Part shown: positions 15,783 to 24,361 of the stretch, piece by piece | How positions within the stretch are numbered: the stretch's first letter is position 1 | Layout: the number at the start of each line of letters is the position of its first letter | NCBI GenBank assembly: GCA_035279665.1 | Contig: DATEHI010000074.1 | Coordinates: forward strand, 1 to 64,000 | Reading direction: 5' to 3' | DNA length: 64,000 nucleotides | Source: CF-13 sp035279665 | Lineage (GTDB): Bacteria > Chloroflexota > Dormibacteria > CF-121 | The notes under the pieces: generated by a model | Database searches by the model: none | Seen by the model: the letters and a program-made list of their open reading frames with translations, nothing else | What the model was told of the DNA's origin: nothing | Made by a program: the position numbers and the translations under genes

Positions 15783-17956
15783 CAGGTGACCGCAGCCGGC
15801 CGTCGCGGCCCGCGCCGCAGCAGGAGCAACGCCAGCAGGATCACGGTCAGGATCGCCAGGGCCACCGTCAGCGCGTAGGCGAGGTAGCCGAGGAATCGCA
15901 GGCCCTGCTGGGCGGCAGGCTCGGTTTGTCCGGTGGCGGTCGAAACGATTTTGTGCCTGGCGCCCTGTCCGGCGCCGCCGCTGAACAGCTGCGCCGCTTG
16001 CCGTCCCGCGGCCCGCAGATCCCCGTTCGGCGCGTACAGGCCGAAGTGCTCGACCCGAAGTCCTGGCCGCTGGGTCCAGTAGTCGTCGAGCGTCCACCAC
16101 ACGGTCGCGCCGACGAAGCCGTTGGGGATATCGTCGAGGTAGGGGGCGACCGCCTGGTACGTGTCGGCAAGAATACGCCGCTGTTCCTCCTGCTCGGCGG
16201 CGTTGTCGGACCAGCGCCCAAATTCCAGGACGATGATCGGCTTTCTCGGGAAGGTCGCGTGGGCGACCTGCAGGGCATGGACCGTCCCGGAGGCGGCATC
16301 CACCCCGTAGAAGACGCCAAAGTAAGTGGTATAGGCGGCCACGTCCAGTGGGCGGCTGGTTGGGTCGTCGGGCTGGTTCCCGTAGGCCGCCTGCCCGGTG
16401 AGCCGCGTCCCGTCCATGGAACGATCCAGGTTGTGGAGGGTGGCCAGGGCCCGCTCCCGCTCATTCCCACCCGTCGACTCGTTCGCGAGGCCATGAAAAA
16501 GCACCGACGGATGATTCATGTCGCGCAGGTCCATCTCACTCAACATCTGTTGCGGGATGCCGCGATCCATCGCAATGGCGAAGGTCGCCGGCGTGTAGTG
16601 ATACAGAGGGATCTCCTCCCAGATCGCGTATCCGAGCCGATCGGCCAGCATCAGCAGCAAGGGGTTCGCCGGATGATGGTCCGCGCGGATCAGCTGCACG
16701 TTGGTGGCATTGGCCTTATCGAGCAGGATCAAGATGTCGTCCGGAGTCACGACCGGTCCACCGCGCGGCTGGCCGTTGGTGGCTGGATAGACACGCTCGT
16801 CATGGAGGGCGACCCCCGCATACTGGACAGGGTTGCCGTTGAGCAGCAGCCGCGGCGATGTGGCGTCGACGGCAATGCGGCGAAGACCGAAGGTCTCGAC
16901 GAGCTGGTCGACGCGCCGCTCCTGCCAGAACACGTGCACCTCGAGGACGTAGAGCGCCGGCGATTGCGGCGACCAGAGGTCGGCGTTGATGAGCGAGAAT
17001 CGCGCGTGCACCTGGCTCGTGCCGTCGCGTCCAAGCTGACCGGCGTCCACCCGTTGCGAGGCGATCGGCACGGCACCGGGCGGGACGAGACTCAGCGGAT
17101 CAGGGTTGGTGAGGTTGCTGGGGTCGACCGCCGCCGGCAGGATGTCGAGGCCGACCTGGACCGGCGCCGCCTCGCCGCCACGCTGGTGCAGGGTGACGGC
17201 AATGTCGGCGCTGTCGAGGTGCGGGACAACGTCGGCACGCACCGCGTAGACCGCGGGCGTCGCCTCCATCCAGACCGGCTGGGTCAGGCCGCTGTAGTTC
17301 CACCAGTCGGTGAGACCCCACGGAACGATGTCCTGGCGAGTCCCCCACGGTGGATTATCGATACGGACGGCGATGATGTTGACGTCCCCCGGAACGATCG
17401 CGTCGGTGGCGTCGAAAGCGAACGGGGTCGAGCCACCCTCGTGGTAGCCAAGGTACTGGCCGTTGAGCCAGACATCGGCGATGTAGTTGGCGGCGCCGAA
17501 CTTCAGCGTGACGGTCTGGTTTTGCCAGTCCGCCGGGGCATCGAAATCCTTTCGATACCAGGCGCCGTTGTCGGATGCCGCAGGCGGCGGATCGTAGGAG
17601 CCTGGCACGTCCACCGTCGGCCACCGGGTATCGTCGAACGCGGGCTTCTCCCTTCCGGCGGCCTCAGCAACGATCCGCGCGAGCGCCTGTGATCGGACCG
17701 CGAGCGATAGGTCATGGTCCATCGGCGTCGTCTGGATCCGCCAGCGGCTGCTGAGCTCGAGGCGCCGCCGCGGCTGGTACGAAAAGGTCGGCACGGGGAT
17801 GCCGTTTTGGAAGGCGACCCGGCTGCCGCCTACGGATTTCATGCTCAGGGTTGGCGTCAGTTCCGCGGCCGCCTCGGGGCTGACGCACGCCGGCAGAAGG
17901 AGCCCGAGTACGACGTTAACCAGGACGAAGCCGGCCACCCGGCGGGCAAGGCGCAA
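15782..17956 (-). CDS. Glycoside hydrolase family 2 lipoprotein (beta-galactosidase/glucuronidase-like)
   Basis: 724 residues. A lipoprotein signal ends in LPAC (Cys24). The sugar-binding jelly-roll (about 110-235) has the family pattern GAWYRKDFDAPADW, WLNGQYLGYHEGGSTPFAFDAT and NYSGLTQPVWME. An Ig-like domain and a TIM barrel follow. In the barrel, NVQLIRADHHPANPLLLMLADRLGYAIWEEIP leads to the acid/base region LFHGLANES (Glu493) and the nucleophile IVLEFGRWS (Glu578). A C-terminal membrane helix (about 685-710) follows a basic-ended tail, so the enzyme is tethered at both ends, probably outside the cytoplasmic membrane. Substrate is unknown. It is coupled to the small membrane protein downstream. 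Confidence 0.85.
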   Translation of the reverse strand: MRLARRVAGFVLVNVVLGLLLPACVSPEAAAELTPTLSMKSVGGSRVAFQNGIPVPTFSYQPRRRLELSSRWRIQTTPMDHDLSLAVRSQALARIVAEAAGREKPAFDDTRWPTVDVPGSYDPPPAASDNGAWYRKDFDAPADWQNQTVTLKFGAANYIADVWLNGQYLGYHEGGSTPFAFDATDAIVPGDVNIIAVRIDNPPWGTRQDIVPWGLTDWWNYSGLTQPVWMEATPAVYAVRADVVPHLDSADIAVTLHQRGGEAAPVQVGLDILPAAVDPSNLTNPDPLSLVPPGAVPIASQRVDAGQLGRDGTSQVHARFSLINADLWSPQSPALYVLEVHVFWQERRVDQLVETFGLRRIAVDATSPRLLLNGNPVQYAGVALHDERVYPATNGQPRGGPVVTPDDILILLDKANATNVQLIRADHHPANPLLLMLADRLGYAIWEEIPLYHYTPATFAIAMDRGIPQQMLSEMDLRDMNHPSVLFHGLANESTGGNERERALATLHNLDRSMDGTRLTGQAAYGNQPDDPTSRPLDVAAYTTYFGVFYGVDAASGTVHALQVAHATFPRKPIIVLEFGRWSDNAAEQEEQRRILADTYQAVAPYLDDIPNGFVGATVWWTLDDYWTQRPGLRVEHFGLYAPNGDLRAAGRQAAQLFSGGAGQGARHKIVSTATGQTEPAAQQGLRFLGYLAYALTVALAILTVILLALLLLRRGPRRPAAVT

Positions 17957-17990
17957 CGAGGTGCATTATCGCGCCACCAGTGCAGCGAGA

Positions 17991-19688
17991 CTAGCGTAGG
18001 CCCCGGCGCTCGATCAATCGACGGACGGCGGCACCGCCGTCGAGCTTGAAGGCTGCGCGAGCGGCGCGCGCACATTCGGCGGCGTGCAGGCGCCGCACCA
18101 GGGCTTTGACGCGCGCGACGGCCGGGGGGTGGACGCTCAGCTCATCGATGCCCAGGCCCACCAGCAGGGGCACGGCCCAGAGATCGCCGGCCATCTCGCC
18201 GCAGACGCCGACCCAGCGATGCCGCCGGTGCGCGGCTTTCACGACCTGGTCGATCATTCGCAGCATCGCCGGGTGGAGGCTGTCGGCAAGCGGAGCCAGC
18301 TCGGGGTTGGTGCGGTCGGCGGCAAAGAGATATTGCGTGAGATCGTTCGTGCCGAGACTAAAGAAGTCCGCCTCGGCAGCCAGCACGTCGGCGCCGACGG
18401 CCGCGGCCGGGACCTCGACCATGATGCCGACCGGCATCCCGGTCCCATCCGCCGCGCTCGAGTTGACGTCGCGCCTCGCTTGCGCGAGCAGCGCCTTCGC
18501 CTGGCGGAGCTCGTCGAGGGTGGACACCATGGGGAACATCAGTCGGAGCGGATGCCTGGCCGAAACCCGGAGCGCCGCGCGCAGCTGATCGAGCAGGAGA
18601 TCCGGCCGCCGCAGCAGCTGCAGCCGCAGCCCGCGCACGCCCAACGCCGGGTTGGCTTCGGGAGGTTGGGGCAGTGCCGGCAAGGGCTTGTCGGCGCCGA
18701 CGTCGAGCGTACGCAAGATCACCGGGCGTCCGCCCATCGCCGTGCTCACGGCTTCGAGGACCGCGACCTGTTCGTCTTCCGACGGAAGGCGATCGGAACC
18801 GAGGAAAAGAAACTCGCTGCGCAGCAGACCGATGCCATCGGCGCCGGCGGCGGCGGCTCGCAGCGCATCGTCCACCCCCGCGGCGTTACATCCGACTTCG
18901 ACCCGGCGGCCGTCACGCGTGACGGCCGGCTCGGCGTCGGTGACAGCCCCTGCTGAGCGAGCCACCGTCCCGATGGCGTCCGCAGGAGGATCGATGATGA
19001 GGGTGCCCTCGTCCCCGTCGAGCAGCGCCGCCTGACCATCTTCGACTGCCTCCACGAGGCCGGCGATGCCGACCACCGCGGGGAGGCCCAGGGCGCGAGC
19101 CAGTATCGCGGTGTGGGCAGTGGCGCTTCCCTGCTCGGTGGCAAAGCCGAGCACGAGCGCCCGGTCGAGCCCGGCAGTCTGGGAGGGCGCGAGATCGCGT
19201 GCCACGAGGATCGACGGCTGCGGCGGTGGTGGCGGCGTGGCGGTCACACCGTGGAGCGCATGTCGAAGTTGATCGACGACGTCCTCGACGTCGGCCGCGC
19301 GGGCCTGGAAGACCGGATCAGGGGTCGCGCGTAGCATCTCGGCAAACGGCGCCATCGTGGCGGCGACGGCTTCATCAGCGGGCCTCCCCTGCGCCATCAA
19401 CTCGGATGCCCCATCGACCAGGGCCGGATCATCGAGCATGAGCGTTTGCGCTTCGAGGATGCCCGCCTCCGCGGTCAGGCCGCCTGCCTGAAGCCGTGCG
19501 GTCTTGGTGGCGAGATCGACCTTGACCTGTTCGATCGCGCGGCCAAGTCGCTCAACGCCTTCCGCGCCAGAGAGCCCGCTGCTCGAGGGGGCGATCCGGG
19601 CAGAGTTCCAGCGCCACACCGGCGCGACCACCCGCCCGGGAGCCGCCGCAATCCCTCGAAGAGCCGGCCGCTGAGGACTACTCGCCAA
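17991..19688 (-). CDS. ptsI: Phosphoenolpyruvate-protein phosphotransferase, PTS enzyme I
   Basis: 565 residues starting at TTG 19688, overlapping the HPr gene by 11 bases. It takes phosphate from PEP and passes it to HPr in the cytoplasm. The phosphoryl-carrying His is His192 in GSATAHTAILARALGLPAV. The C-terminal PEP-binding barrel has DGIGLLRSEFLFL, RTLDVGADKPLPAL, GIMVEVPAAAV, FFSLGTNDLTQY and VGVCGEMAGD with the catalytic Cys. All essential motifs are intact. With HPr it forms an operon opposite the GlpP/glpF-dha operon, and no EIIBC permease is nearby. Its likely acceptor chain is HPr to DhaM to DhaL-ADP. Confidence 0.95.
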   Translation of the reverse strand: MASSPQRPALRGIAAAPGRVVAPVWRWNSARIAPSSSGLSGAEGVERLGRAIEQVKVDLATKTARLQAGGLTAEAGILEAQTLMLDDPALVDGASELMAQGRPADEAVAATMAPFAEMLRATPDPVFQARAADVEDVVDQLRHALHGVTATPPPPPQPSILVARDLAPSQTAGLDRALVLGFATEQGSATAHTAILARALGLPAVVGIAGLVEAVEDGQAALLDGDEGTLIIDPPADAIGTVARSAGAVTDAEPAVTRDGRRVEVGCNAAGVDDALRAAAAGADGIGLLRSEFLFLGSDRLPSEDEQVAVLEAVSTAMGGRPVILRTLDVGADKPLPALPQPPEANPALGVRGLRLQLLRRPDLLLDQLRAALRVSARHPLRLMFPMVSTLDELRQAKALLAQARRDVNSSAADGTGMPVGIMVEVPAAAVGADVLAAEADFFSLGTNDLTQYLFAADRTNPELAPLADSLHPAMLRMIDQVVKAAHRRHRWVGVCGEMAGDLWAVPLLVGLGIDELSVHPPAVARVKALVRRLHAAECARAARAAFKLDGGAAVRRLIERRGLR

Positions 19689-19992
19689 AGTCGCGATCGA
19701 CCAGGTCGGAAAGCGCTGCGATGGCCTCCTCCGCGTGCGGCCCGTCGGCGCGAACCATGATCGTCGTTCCCTGGCTCACGCCGAGGGTCAGGATGCCAAG
19801 CATGCTTTTCGCGTCCCGCACGGTGCCATCTTTGACGACTTCGATCTTCGTGTCCTTGAAGCGCGCGGCAGTCTGCACGAAGAGCGCAGCCGGCCGCGCA
19901 TGCAGGCCAACCTTGTTCGTGATCGTCAGCGGACGCTCAGTGATCGACTCGCTCGCCTCCTTGCATGCCGTAGTCTGCGACCCAGACCGCAT
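19678..19992 (-). CDS. ptsH: PTS phosphocarrier protein HPr
   Basis: 104 residues from ATG 19992. The HPr core starts around residue 20 (RPLTITNKVGLHARPA) and His31 in GLHARPA is the phosphorylation site taken from EI. KSMLGILTLGVSQG is the second signature, and Ser63 sits at the position of the regulatory Ser46 in Gram-positive HPr, although no HPr kinase is in the window. The 15-20 extra N-terminal residues are unusual. AAGGAGG lies inside this segment, so a shorter form starting at a non-standard codon cannot be excluded. Transcribed with ptsI and divergent from glpP. Confidence 0.9.
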   Translation of the reverse strand: MRSGSQTTACKEASESITERPLTITNKVGLHARPAALFVQTAARFKDTKIEVVKDGTVRDAKSMLGILTLGVSQGTTIMVRADGPHAEEAIAALSDLVDRDFGE

Positions 19993-20062
19993 TCGGTCAA
20001 GCTCGCTTCTGGAGTCGCCGGCCGCCGCCCCGTAAAATCGAAGCCTTAAAGAGGAGGTGGCG

Positions 20063-20680
20063 ATGGCCACTCGCGCGAACGTGACGCCGGCTCGCGCACA
20101 GGCCGTCGATCGATCCGTCGCGCGCCTCTTCGAGGCCTTCGACCGCGTGCCGGTCGCGGCCCTCATCCGCCACGCTGAGGATCTTCCCCGGGCGCTGGCC
20201 TCACAGGTCCCCGCGATCTTTTTCGTGCGCGCCCCCGCGTTTCATCTTGGCCCGCTCGTCTGGGCCGCCCAGGCCCGAGGGAAGATGGCGTTCGTTCACA
20301 TCGACCTCATCGCGGGGTTGGGCAAGGATCGTGCCGGCGTCGCGTTCCTCGCGCGCGAGATCGGCGTCAACGGCATCATCACCTCCCACAGTGCCCTGGT
20401 GGCCGCCGCCCGAGCCGAGCGCGTGATCGCGGTGCAGCGGCTGCTGCTCTATGACGATCTCGGGTTGCACTCGGCGATGACCGCCGTCGAGCACGCCCGT
20501 CCCGACATCGTCGAAGTGCAGCCAGCGGTGATCTTCCCGCTGGTCGCGGACCAGATCCGAGCTCGCCACCAGGTCCCGATCATCGTCGGCGGCTTCGTGA
20601 CCGAACCACACCAGTGCCAGGCCGCACTCGAGCTGGGGGCACGCGCGATCAGCACCAGCACAGTGAGCCTTTGGCCGTGA
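20063..20680 (+). CDS. glpP: GlpP-type glycerol-3-phosphate responsive antiterminator, copy 1
   Basis: 205 residues from ATG 20063, with GAGGAGG five bases upstream; a GTG at 20057 falls inside that Shine-Dalgarno. In Bacillus, GlpP binds glycerol 3-phosphate and leader RNA and lets transcription pass terminators before glpFK and glpD. Conserved family motifs are all here: MAFVHIDLIAGLGKD, GIITSHSALV, AVQRLLLYD, RPDIVEVQPAVIFPLV, VPIIVGGFV and AISTSTVSLW. The only atypical part is the N-terminus (VAALIRHAED instead of LPAIR). A second copy overlaps its stop, and the expected terminator target lies just after that copy. Confidence 0.9.
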   Translation: MATRANVTPARAQAVDRSVARLFEAFDRVPVAALIRHAEDLPRALASQVPAIFFVRAPAFHLGPLVWAAQARGKMAFVHIDLIAGLGKDRAGVAFLAREIGVNGIITSHSALVAAARAERVIAVQRLLLYDDLGLHSAMTAVEHARPDIVEVQPAVIFPLVADQIRARHQVPIIVGGFVTEPHQCQAALELGARAISTSTVSLWP

Positions 20681-21258
20681 GGACTCCGGGCCTTTCCGGG
20701 GCGATGCTGCCCGCCATCCGTGACAGCAACACCCTGCATCAGGCGCTCGATCTCGGCTACCGCCAGCTGCTCGTGGAGCGCGGCAGTGTGCTGGCGATGG
20801 TCGGACCGCTGGCCGGTGCCGCCCGGCAGGGCGTGGCGATCTTCGTCAACCTGGATGCGGTCGAGGGGCTGGCCGCGGATAGCGCGGCGCTCGCCTTCCT
20901 CGCCACCGACCTCGGCTTCTCCGGCGTGCTCTCGGTAAAGCCCCACCTCCTGCGCGATGCCAGCCGCTTCCGGTTGCGGACGATCCAGCGGATTCACGCC
21001 CTCGACTCCACCGGCCTCGAAACCGGGCTCAACAGCGTCAGCCATCCAGCACCCTACGCGATCGCCATTGCACCGGCGGTTGCCATCCCCCAGGTGATGC
21101 CGGCCATCCGAGACAGTACAAACGTTCCCGTGTGGGGCACCGGTTTCATCACCAGCATGGATCAGGCCACTGCCGTCCTGGCTGCGGGCGCGGATGTCGT
21201 TTCGAGCGCCGAGCTGAAGCTCTGGCGCGAGTTCCGGGACACCCGGATTGAGGATTGA
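20677..21258 (+). CDS. GlpP-type antiterminator, divergent copy 2
   Basis: 193 residues from GTG 20677, overlapping the TGA of copy 1 (GTGA). The N-terminus SGAMLPAIRDSNTLHQALDLGYRQLLVERG keeps the LPAIR motif missing from copy 1. Other motifs are weakened: IFVNLDAVEGLAAD in place of VHxDLxxG, TIQRIHALD, and YAIAIAPAVAIPQVMPAIRD. VPVWGTGFITSMDQATAVLAAGADVVSSAELKLW keeps the end. The two copies are complementary in what they retain, so they may act as a heteromer or have divided ligand and RNA binding; this is inference. The promoter for glpF overlaps its stop codon. Confidence 0.8.
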   Translation: MRTPGLSGAMLPAIRDSNTLHQALDLGYRQLLVERGSVLAMVGPLAGAARQGVAIFVNLDAVEGLAADSAALAFLATDLGFSGVLSVKPHLLRDASRFRLRTIQRIHALDSTGLETGLNSVSHPAPYAIAIAPAVAIPQVMPAIRDSTNVPVWGTGFITSMDQATAVLAAGADVVSSAELKLWREFRDTRIED

Positions 21259-21283
21259 CACGATCCCATTCGTGTGCTATCAC
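21255..21283 (+). promoter_or_regulatory. Promoter of the glpF-dha-glp operon
   Basis: A perfect -35 TTGACA (21255-21260) is followed by 17 bases and TATCAC (21278-21283). It overlaps the TGA stop of the second GlpP copy. Transcription from about 21290 would give a leader of about 170 nt containing the hairpin at 21318-21361. Confidence 0.65.
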
Positions 21284-21317
21284 ATGCCTGCAGCGACTGG
21301 CGGGACATGAAGGGACA

Positions 21318-21367
21318 AGTCCTGACCTATGCGCTCCGAATGGAGCGTGCAGGTTAGGACTTTTTTT
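21318..21367 (+). terminator. Leader terminator upstream of glpF, probable GlpP target
   Basis: AGTCCTGACCT (21318-21328) pairs with AGGTTAGGACT (21351-21361) over 11 bp including one G-U. Inside it, CGCTCC (21332-21337) pairs with GGAGCG (21342-21347) around a GAAT loop. Seven T follow (21361-21367). This is a textbook intrinsic terminator, yet it lies between a promoter and the glpF start 96 bases downstream, directly after two GlpP-type genes. Terminator-controlled induction by glycerol 3-phosphate, as in Bacillus glpFK, is the simplest reading. Confidence 0.88.
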
Positions 21368-21462
21368 GTTGGGGAAATCCGCCAAAGGAGGTGCAAAAGG
21401 CGGCAAGACCATCTTGTAGGCGTCATGGCGCATTTGGTCAAACAGAGAGGAGGAGGAAGTAA

Positions 21463-22362
21463 ATGGCGGTAAGCGAAAGCTGGACCAAAAAATACCTGGC
21501 CGACGCGCTGGGAACATTCGTTCTGGTTTTCCTCGGCGACAGCTTTGTCGCCTTTGCGGTCGCCGGCGCTGGTGGGAACGGCTTCAAGGCCGGCCTGCTG
21601 GCGGCCGGATTTTTCTGGGGGTTCGCGGTCACCCTCGCCATCTACTCGTGCGGCGCGGTTTCCGGCGCGCATCTGAACCCTGCCGTTACGCTGGCCCTCG
21701 CCTGGCGCCGCGGTTTCCCGTGGTCGAAAGTCCCCGGGTACATCGCCGCGCAGCTCGTTGGGGCGTTCACGGCAGCGGTGGCCGTTTCCTTCGTGTGGAA
21801 CGGGATCATCGTCGCCTACGAGAATGCCAGCAAGATCTCGCGCGGCGCCGATAGCGGCGTGAACAGCGGGCTCATCTTCTGGGCGAACTGGCCTCACCCG
21901 GGGCTCGTCGGGTGGGCGGGCCATCCGGCGCTCACGGGCGGCTCCGATTACCTGACGCAGGATCCCTGGTGGCGGGGCGCCGGAACCGAGATCGTCATCA
22001 CCGCGATCCTGGTGATCTGCATTCTCGGCATCGTTGAGGACCGTATGCCGTCGGCGGCCAACCTGGCGCCGATCGCCATCGGTTTTGTCGTGGCCGCCCT
22101 AGTCGGCCTATTTGCCCCGATCGAGATGGCGTCCTTGAATCCCGCGCGTGATCTCGGGCCACGGATCTGGGGGCTGTTCATCGGGTACGGCTCGAACGCG
22201 ATCCCTGGTCAGAACTTCAACCTCTGGATTACGACCGGGATGCCACTCATTGGCGGACCTCTCGGCGCGTGGATCTACGACTTCTTCATCCATCAACACC
22301 TGCCGGCTCCCGTGGGTCCTGACACCGTTCCGGTCCCGGAATCGGCGCGGGCGCGGGCGTAG
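21463..22362 (+). CDS. glpF: MIP-family glycerol facilitator / aquaglyceroporin
   Basis: 299 residues with six membrane helices and two half-helices. The first NPA box is SGAHLNPAVTLALAWRRGF, and the second is ASLNPARDLGPRIW. The Asp after NPAR is the classical mark of glycerol-conducting members rather than pure aquaporins. It passes glycerol down its gradient through the cytoplasmic membrane. ATG 21463 follows AGAGAGGAGGAGGAAGTAA, a strong ribosome binding site. First gene of the glycerol operon after the leader terminator. Confidence 0.92.
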   Translation: MAVSESWTKKYLADALGTFVLVFLGDSFVAFAVAGAGGNGFKAGLLAAGFFWGFAVTLAIYSCGAVSGAHLNPAVTLALAWRRGFPWSKVPGYIAAQLVGAFTAAVAVSFVWNGIIVAYENASKISRGADSGVNSGLIFWANWPHPGLVGWAGHPALTGGSDYLTQDPWWRGAGTEIVITAILVICILGIVEDRMPSAANLAPIAIGFVVAALVGLFAPIEMASLNPARDLGPRIWGLFIGYGSNAIPGQNFNLWITTGMPLIGGPLGAWIYDFFIHQHLPAPVGPDTVPVPESARARA

Positions 22363-22370
22363 GAAGGATC

Positions 22371-22646
22371 GTGTCTCGGCGGCTCAAGCGACAACTCGGT
22401 AAGGCCCCGGGCGGGCGAGGGATCGAACCCTCGCCCCGCCCTCGGGCGGCGCGCACCCCAGTACAGCGGCTGAATCGCATCCTGCTGATCGGCGGTGCCG
22501 GCCTGGCGGTCGGCGCCGTGCTGCTCGCGCTACTGGCACCCCGGTTCGATCCGGGTGCGCTGGGGCTCAACCTGCTGGCCATCGGGCTGGGACTGCTGAT
22601 GGGGAAAGGAATCGGACAATTCATGTTCCGACGCGTCTTGCCGTAA
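22371..22646 (+). CDS. Small membrane protein in the glycerol operon
   Basis: 91 residues from GTG 22371, behind AGGAAGGA and 8 bases after glpF. A basic N-terminal region of 35 residues precedes two membrane helices: ILLIGGAGLAVGAVLLALLA and ALGLNLLAIGLGLLMGKGIG. No family recognised. Its position between glpF and dhaK suggests a membrane partner of the glycerol system, but nothing in the sequence shows the role. Confidence 0.6.
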   Translation: MSRRLKRQLGKAPGGRGIEPSPRPRAARTPVQRLNRILLIGGAGLAVGAVLLALLAPRFDPGALGLNLLAIGLGLLMGKGIGQFMFRRVLP

Positions 22647-22662
22647 GTAAGAGGAGGTAACG

Positions 22663-23691
22663 ATGGCACAAACGCAAGTGACGACCAGGCTCAAGAAGTT
22701 GATCAACACGCCGGAGACGGAGGTCAAGGACGCCATGGCCGGGATGGCCGCGGCGCACCCCGACCTGATCCGGGTGGAGTACGACCCGAACGTGATCATC
22801 CGTAAGGATGCTCCGCGCAAAGGCAAGGTGGGCCTGGTGTCGGGGGGCGGCAGCGGTCACGAGCCGCTGCATGGCGGTTACGTCGGCCTGGGCATGCTCG
22901 ATGCAGCGTGCCCCGGCGCGGTGTTCACCTCGCCGACGCCTGACCAGATGGCACGGGCGACCGCAGCGGTCGATGGCGGGGCCGGCGTCCTGCACATCGT
23001 CAAGAACTACACCGGCGACATCATGAACTTCGAGATGGCGGCGGAGTTGGCGCGTGGAGAGGGCGCCAAGGTGAACGCGGTCATCACCAACGACGACGTC
23101 GCGGTCCAGGACAGCCTGTACACGGCCGGACGTCGCGGCGTGGGTGTCACCGTCCTGCTGGAAAAGATCGCGGGCGGTGCGGCCGAGGCAGGCGCCGACC
23201 TCGAGACCGTCACGGCGCTGGCGAAGAAAGTGAACGCGAACGGCCGCAGCATGGGGATGGCGCTCACCTCGTGCATCGTGCCGGCGGCGGGCAAGGTGAC
23301 GTTCGAGATCGCCGACGACGAGATGGAACTGGGCATTGGCATCCATGGCGAGCCCGGAAGGGAACGGACCAAGCTGAAGTCGGCCGACGAGATCGCCGAG
23401 ATCCTCACGATGGCCGTCGTCAACGACATCCCGTACAAGAGCGGCGATGAGGTCCTGGCGTTCGTCAACGGCATGGGCGGTACACCGCTCATCGAGCTCT
23501 ACGTCGTCTTCAACGCGGTCCACCGGTACCTCACCGGCAAGGGCATCAAGGTGACGCGCTCGCTCGTCGGCAACTACATCACCTCGCTGGAGATGGCCGG
23601 CACCTCGGTCACGCTGCTGAAGCTCGACGGCGAGACGACGAAATTCTGGGATGCGCCGGTGCATACCCCAGCCCTTCGCTGGAAGGTCTAA
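22663..23691 (+). CDS. dhaK: Dihydroxyacetone kinase subunit DhaK
   Basis: 342 residues, with GAGGAGG before the ATG. DhaK binds dihydroxyacetone covalently as a hemiaminal on a histidine, here His228 in LGIGIHGEPG. Other landmarks are GLVSGGGSGHEPLHGGYVG with the substrate-binding glycines and His66, HIVKNYTGDIMNF, and VNGMGGTPLIELY. Length and motifs match PTS-dependent DhaK (about 330-355 residues). It works with DhaL, encoded 5 bases downstream, to make dihydroxyacetone phosphate. Confidence 0.95.
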   Translation: MAQTQVTTRLKKLINTPETEVKDAMAGMAAAHPDLIRVEYDPNVIIRKDAPRKGKVGLVSGGGSGHEPLHGGYVGLGMLDAACPGAVFTSPTPDQMARATAAVDGGAGVLHIVKNYTGDIMNFEMAAELARGEGAKVNAVITNDDVAVQDSLYTAGRRGVGVTVLLEKIAGGAAEAGADLETVTALAKKVNANGRSMGMALTSCIVPAAGKVTFEIADDEMELGIGIHGEPGRERTKLKSADEIAEILTMAVVNDIPYKSGDEVLAFVNGMGGTPLIELYVVFNAVHRYLTGKGIKVTRSLVGNYITSLEMAGTSVTLLKLDGETTKFWDAPVHTPALRWKV

Positions 23692-23696
23692 CACGA

Positions 23697-24356
23697 GTGG
23701 CGGTGACCAACGCGCAGATCTACGCCTGGCTCGAGCGCTATGCCGGCATCGTCGCCGAGCAGAAGCAATACCTGACCGGGCTGGACGCCGCCATCGGCGA
23801 CGGTGATCACGGCATCAACATGGACCGGGGCTTCCAGACCGTGCTGGTCAAGCTGGCCCCGGTTCGCGACAAAGACGTCGGCACCCTCCTCAAGACCACC
23901 GGCATGGCGCTGGTCGGCTCGGTGGGGGGCGCCGGCGGACCGCTGTACGGCACGTTTTTCCTGCGAGCCGGCGCGGCGCTGGATGGGAAAACGGAGATCT
24001 CGGGCCGGGATCTCGTGGGCGCGCTCGAGGCGGGCCTGAAGGGTGTGGTGGAGCGAGGCAAGGCGAACCCCAACGACAAGACGATGGTCGACGCGCTCAC
24101 CCCGGCAATCGAGAAGGCCAAGCAGTCGATCGACGGCGGAGCGCCCGTGGAAGAGGCGCTGGCGGCGGCGGCAGACGCGGCCGAAAAAGGGATGAAGGCG
24201 ACGATTCCGCTCAAAGCGCTGAAGGGACGCGCCAGCTACCTCGGCGATCGCAGCATTGGCCACCAGGACCCGGGCGCGACCTCGTCCTACCTGATGCTTC
24301 GGGCGCTGAGCGACAGCCTGGCGGCACTACCCCAGCGAGCAAAAACGACGACGTAA
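23697..24356 (+). CDS. dhaL: Dihydroxyacetone kinase subunit DhaL (ADP-binding)
   Basis: 219 residues from GTG 23697. DhaL holds ADP with two Mg ions as a permanent coenzyme, which DhaM rephosphorylates. The Mg-binding motif is LDAAIGDGDHGINMDRGF (Asp30, Asp35, Asp37, His38), followed by SVGGAGGPLYGTFF and RASYLGDRSIGHQDPGATS. The GDGDHG motif with intact aspartates and C-terminal DPGA loop indicate an active subunit. It directly follows dhaK; dhaM is at the operon end, separated by glpKABC. Confidence 0.95.
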   Translation: MAVTNAQIYAWLERYAGIVAEQKQYLTGLDAAIGDGDHGINMDRGFQTVLVKLAPVRDKDVGTLLKTTGMALVGSVGGAGGPLYGTFFLRAGAALDGKTEISGRDLVGALEAGLKGVVERGKANPNDKTMVDALTPAIEKAKQSIDGGAPVEEALAAAADAAEKGMKATIPLKALKGRASYLGDRSIGHQDPGATSSYLMLRALSDSLAALPQRAKTTT

Positions 24357-24361
24357 GGAGG

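Noticed and set aside
15926..17692. 588-codon plus-strand frame opposite the GH2 gene
   Set aside because: Mirror of a real GH2 enzyme with catalytic motifs; no ribosome binding site and no family features.
22415..22434. tRNA T-arm-like sequence (gcgaggga-tcga-accctcgc) inside the small membrane protein gene
   Set aside because: No acceptor, anticodon or D-arm can be folded around it; probably a chance GC-rich palindrome, although a tRNA remnant cannot be wholly excluded.
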